DNA of 7,875 bases from a bacterium (lineage in GTDB: Bacteria; Babelota; Babeliae; Babelales; RVW-14), in the NCBI GenBank assembly GCA_030432505.1, contig JAUIHA010000030.1, positions 1 through 7,875 of the forward strand, given 5' to 3'. The first letter of the stretch is position 1; each line of letters opens with the position of its first letter. Made by a program: the position numbers and the translations under genes. Below the pieces are notes generated by a model that searched no databases, was not told the origin of the DNA, and saw nothing but the letters and a program-made list of their open reading frames with translations. This document shows, piece after piece, positions 5,533-7,875 of this stretch.

Positions 5533-6934
5533 TGATCTTGAAACTATTGTTGCTCAATGCACTCCTCGCGGAAGTGGCGCTATAGCACTCATTAGAATCT
5601 CAGGACAGCAAGCATTATCTGTCGCTAACTCTATAGCGAAACTTTCTTCAGGAAAAAGTTTGGAAAGCCGTGACAGTCACACTATTCATCACGGCTCCAT
5701 TATCGATCCTGACAATCCTCATGAAATCATCGATGAGGTCCTTTTTTTTCTTATGAAAGGACCTCGTACCTTTACCGGACAAGACACCGTTGAAATTAGT
5801 TGTCACAACAACCAATTCATCATCGAAAACATTATTTCCTGTGCAATCAAATATGGTGCCCGAACGGCACAACCCGGCGAATTTACTAAACGCTCATTCT
5901 TGAATAATAAGATTGATCTGCTGCAGGCAGAAGCAATCAATGATATCTTGGGAGCACAAACGGAACTTGCTCTTAAAAAATCACTCGCACAACTTCAGGG
6001 CAGTCTTTCTAGCTTTATGCATCACCTTGAAGCTGAACTTTTTAAACTTTTAAGCCTTATTGAATCAAGCTTTGAATTTTTAGAAGAAGAGCAACGTGAC
6101 CTTGAATTTGAAAAAATCATTCACGATAAAACAGATGAGGTCCTAAGTGAACTTAAGGTTATCAAAGCAAACTTTAATAACCAACAACATATTAAGCAAG
6201 GTATTCGCATAGCACTCATCGGTTCAGTTAATGCCGGAAAATCAACACTTTTCAATGCATTGGTGAAACAAGAACGTGCAATTGTTGCAGACATCGAAGG
6301 GACAACGCGCGATAGCATTGAATACAGCCTCTATAGAGATGGAAACTTTTGGCTTATTGTTGATACCGCAGGACTAAGAAAAACTGGCGATATCATAGAA
6401 CAACAAGGTATTGAAAAATCGTTTGAACAAGCAGCTCTCGCTGACATTATTTTGCTTGTTATTGATTCAACCAAAACTTTAAACTCCCAAGAACACGAAA
6501 CATATGATAAAATCATGACATCCTACAATGATAAAATTATCACCGTGTTAACAAAACAAGATTTATGTAATGAAGAAACTATGAATACAGCACTCAAAGA
6601 ACTCACTGATAATGCACACAATTCTCCTCTTTACGTTTCAGCAAAAAACAAAGCCGGCATAGAATCTCTTGAACAAACAATAGATGCAAAAATACAAAGT
6701 CTTTTTGCAGAATTCAAATCACCATACTTGCTGAATCAGCGACAATATAACCTTGTTTGTAAAATCGATGAACAACTTCAAACTATTGCATCAAGATTTG
6801 GGAATCATGTAGACTATGAATTAGTCGCCTATCATATTCGAGAAATGCTCGAAAAAATTTCAGAACTTACCGGTAAAAATATTACTGAAGGTATGTTAGA
6901 TACCATATTTAAAACATTTTGTGTAGGAAAATAA
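5501..6934 (+). CDS. mnmE: tRNA modification GTPase MnmE (TrmE)
   Basis: 477 residues (E. coli MnmE has 454). With MnmG it installs the 5-carboxymethylaminomethyl group on the wobble uridine of certain tRNAs, in the cytoplasm. The N-terminal tetrahydrofolate-binding domain begins at DLETIVAQCTPRGSGAIALI (12-31) and includes the F-T-G-x-D-x-V-E-I-S-C-H stretch (91-102) and P-G-E-F-T-K-R-x-F-L-N-x-K-D/I-D-L (125-140). A helical domain surrounds the G domain. G1 is GSVNAGKST (241-249), with N244 at the place of the K+-coordinating asparagine. G2 is TTRD (268-271), G3 is DTAGLR (288-293), and E300 aligns with the catalytic glutamate. G4 is TKQD (351-354), where the family usually has NKxD, and G5 is SAK (380-382). 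The C-terminus is FCVGK with the conserved cysteine C474. All catalytic elements are present, so it should be active. mnmG is not in the window. Confidence 0.96.
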   Translation: MKSNSQNLLTDDLETIVAQCTPRGSGAIALIRISGQQALSVANSIAKLSSGKSLESRDSHTIHHGSIIDPDNPHEIIDEVLFFLMKGPRTFTGQDTVEISCHNNQFIIENIISCAIKYGARTAQPGEFTKRSFLNNKIDLLQAEAINDILGAQTELALKKSLAQLQGSLSSFMHHLEAELFKLLSLIESSFEFLEEEQRDLEFEKIIHDKTDEVLSELKVIKANFNNQQHIKQGIRIALIGSVNAGKSTLFNALVKQERAIVADIEGTTRDSIEYSLYRDGNFWLIVDTAGLRKTGDIIEQQGIEKSFEQAALADIILLVIDSTKTLNSQEHETYDKIMTSYNDKIITVLTKQDLCNEETMNTALKELTDNAHNSPLYVSAKNKAGIESLEQTIDAKIQSLFAEFKSPYLLNQRQYNLVCKIDEQLQTIASRFGNHVDYELVAYHIREMLEKISELTGKNITEGMLDTIFKTFCVGK

Positions 6935-6971
6935 CGTTACCTCTCCCCCATTGTAAACGTAATAGCCTTGT

Positions 6972-6978
6972 AGGAAGG
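6972..6978 (+). promoter_or_regulatory. Ribosome-binding site of the peptidase gene
   Basis: AGGAAGG stands just before the adjacent ATG codons 6981 and 6984. AGGA is 5 nt from the first and 8 nt from the second, so either could be used. No convincing promoter is seen in the 46-bp gap after mnmE, so read-through from mnmE is possible. Confidence 0.65.
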
Positions 6979-6980
6979 TA

Positions 6981-7875
6981 ATGATGAAGAAAATCTTTAA
7001 CTCGATTTTTGTCCTTCTATTACTTGCAAATAGCAGTATTATTTCGTTGCTTAATGCTCAACCACAACATAAAAATCAAAAACGTGTAATACGTAGCACA
7101 AGAACAAATCCCCGCAAAAGAAAAGCGCCCGTAAAACGTCGTCCTCAAAGACGCCAAACTACCAGAAAAAGAACGGTTCAAAAGCGCAAACGCCCTATCA
7201 GCAAAAAACGCGTTATTAAAAAAAATACTCGGAAAACAACAAGGACAAAAACTCCGCGAAGAAGAAATCAAAGCATTGGCGTTCCACGCTATACACAAAC
7301 ACTTTCACAGATTATTCATCATACAAAAACCAGCCCACAAGACGCCTCTGATTATGTTTGGCAAAAAGATGCTCCCTTTAACTTTGATGAACTCATTATT
7401 TCATGGAATGCACGCAGACCAACTCAAGGGAAAATGTGCTTCTGGGTTAGCGTTAAACACCGTTGGTGGTCTCCATGGCAAAAAATCGCCGAATGGACTA
7501 AAAGTTCACAAATGACTTTTGCGAATAGCAATAATCGATTTGTCCATACTGCCCATGTACGCTCATTATTAAAGCGTGGTCGATCAGGAAATGCTTTTCG
7601 TATTAAAGTAACATTTGAAGGAGGAGCAAAAAAGCACCAGCTCCATGCTCTTTTTGCCTGTCTTTCTAATCTCAGAAATTTCCGCCGACTTGTCCCTCGC
7701 TGCTTTAAACCATCGCTTTGCCTCAAAAATATCCCTCAGCAATCCCAACAAATTATTGATCACCATCGATCCAAAGATTTTTGCTCACCAACCTCTACCA
7801 GCGCCCTAGTTACGTATCTACGCAAACGCATGTACCAAAAGCTCAACATGCCCGACTTACATGACTTCACGTTAA
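6981..7875 (+). CDS. Secreted C39-like cysteine peptidase with very basic N-terminal segment (3' truncated by window)
   Basis: 298 codons are open to the window edge, with no stop. Residues 1-26 are a clear signal peptide: K3-K4, hydrophobic 9-24, then L-L-N-A before Q27. Residues 27-97 hold 33 Lys/Arg and no Asp/Glu. From about 130 comes a beta-rich domain with F-x-E-L-I-I-S-W-N-A-R-R-P, W-W-S-P-W-x-K-I-A-E-W and A-F-R-I-K-V, the pattern that precedes the catalytic domain in many exported Peptidase_C39_2-type (PF13529) proteins. The catalytic domain starts with N-I-P-Q-Q-S-Q-Q (250-257) and FCSPTSTSALVTYL (267-280), where C268 is the likely nucleophile and a glutamine near 256 the oxyanion residue. 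The histidine and aspartate are beyond the window. Motif order in one frame argues against a frameshift. The target is unknown; export to the periplasm or outside is expected. It follows mnmE by 46 bp. Confidence 0.75.
   Translation, partial: MMKKIFNSIFVLLLLANSSIISLLNAQPQHKNQKRVIRSTRTNPRKRKAPVKRRPQRRQTTRKRTVQKRKRPISKKRVIKKNTRKTTRTKTPRRRNQSIGVPRYTQTLSQIIHHTKTSPQDASDYVWQKDAPFNFDELIISWNARRPTQGKMCFWVSVKHRWWSPWQKIAEWTKSSQMTFANSNNRFVHTAHVRSLLKRGRSGNAFRIKVTFEGGAKKHQLHALFACLSNLRNFRRLVPRCFKPSLCLKNIPQQSQQIIDHHRSKDFCSPTSTSALVTYLRKRMYQKLNMPDLHDFTL

Noticed and set aside
6935..6980. Possible hairpin or terminator after mnmE
   Set aside because: The ACGTTAC and GTAAACGT words are imperfectly complementary and are not followed by a T-run.
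7620..7800. Possible frameshift in the peptidase gene near its cysteine-rich stretch
   Set aside because: The stretch looked odd, but the same frame continues into N-I-P-Q-Q-S-Q-Q and FCSPTS, the expected catalytic start, so no shift is needed.
7276..7809. Several short open frames on both strands near the right end
   Set aside because: They are shadows of the peptidase frame, which stays open from 6981 to the edge and carries the C39-like motifs in order.

Overview
The window is about 7.9 kb of AT-rich bacterial DNA with every recognisable gene on the + strand. Order: 3' tail of cysS (cysteinyl-tRNA synthetase), kup (potassium transporter), a tandem-domain SAM methyltransferase with an N-terminal signal or anchor, a third single-domain methyltransferase paralogue, tRNA-Gly(GCC), a short jag/khpB-like gene, mnmE (tRNA modification GTPase), and the 5' part of a secreted C39-like cysteine peptidase gene that runs off the end. 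TGA is used as a stop (jag) and TAA elsewhere, so the code is standard. The low GC, the expanded methyltransferases, the exported peptidase and the shortened Jag would fit a reduced-genome, host-associated Gram-negative-type lineage such as Candidatus Dependentiae (TM6). That placement is inference from gene style only.

Region 1 (1-2113): cysS ends at 127. A 147-bp gap with two candidate promoters and a perfect inverted repeat leads into kup. Region 2 (2114-4512): 12 bp after kup starts a 532-residue protein made of two copies of a class I methyltransferase domain. 20 bp later comes a 255-residue paralogue, so the three genes may share a transcript. Region 3 (4513-4863): a good promoter precedes tRNA-Gly with encoded CCA. 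About 215 bp without a gene follow, containing a candidate promoter with a 24-bp inverted repeat over its -10 box. Region 4 (4864-6934): jag and mnmE overlap by 32 bp and are probably translationally coupled. In many bacteria they lie in the rpmH-rnpA-yidC-jag-mnmE cluster; here the yidC side has been replaced. Region 5 (6935-7875): a signal peptide, a very basic segment, a beta-rich domain and the start of a C39-like catalytic domain, open to the window end.

Functionally the window mixes housekeeping translation genes (cysS, tRNA-Gly, mnmE, jag), potassium supply (kup) and accessory enzymes (methyltransferases, peptidase). The points most worth following are the signal peptide on a SAM-dependent enzyme, the Jag that has lost R3H and the KH GxxG loop, and the peptidase with an unusually basic N-terminal segment. 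No mobile element, CRISPR array or clear new multi-gene system is visible.
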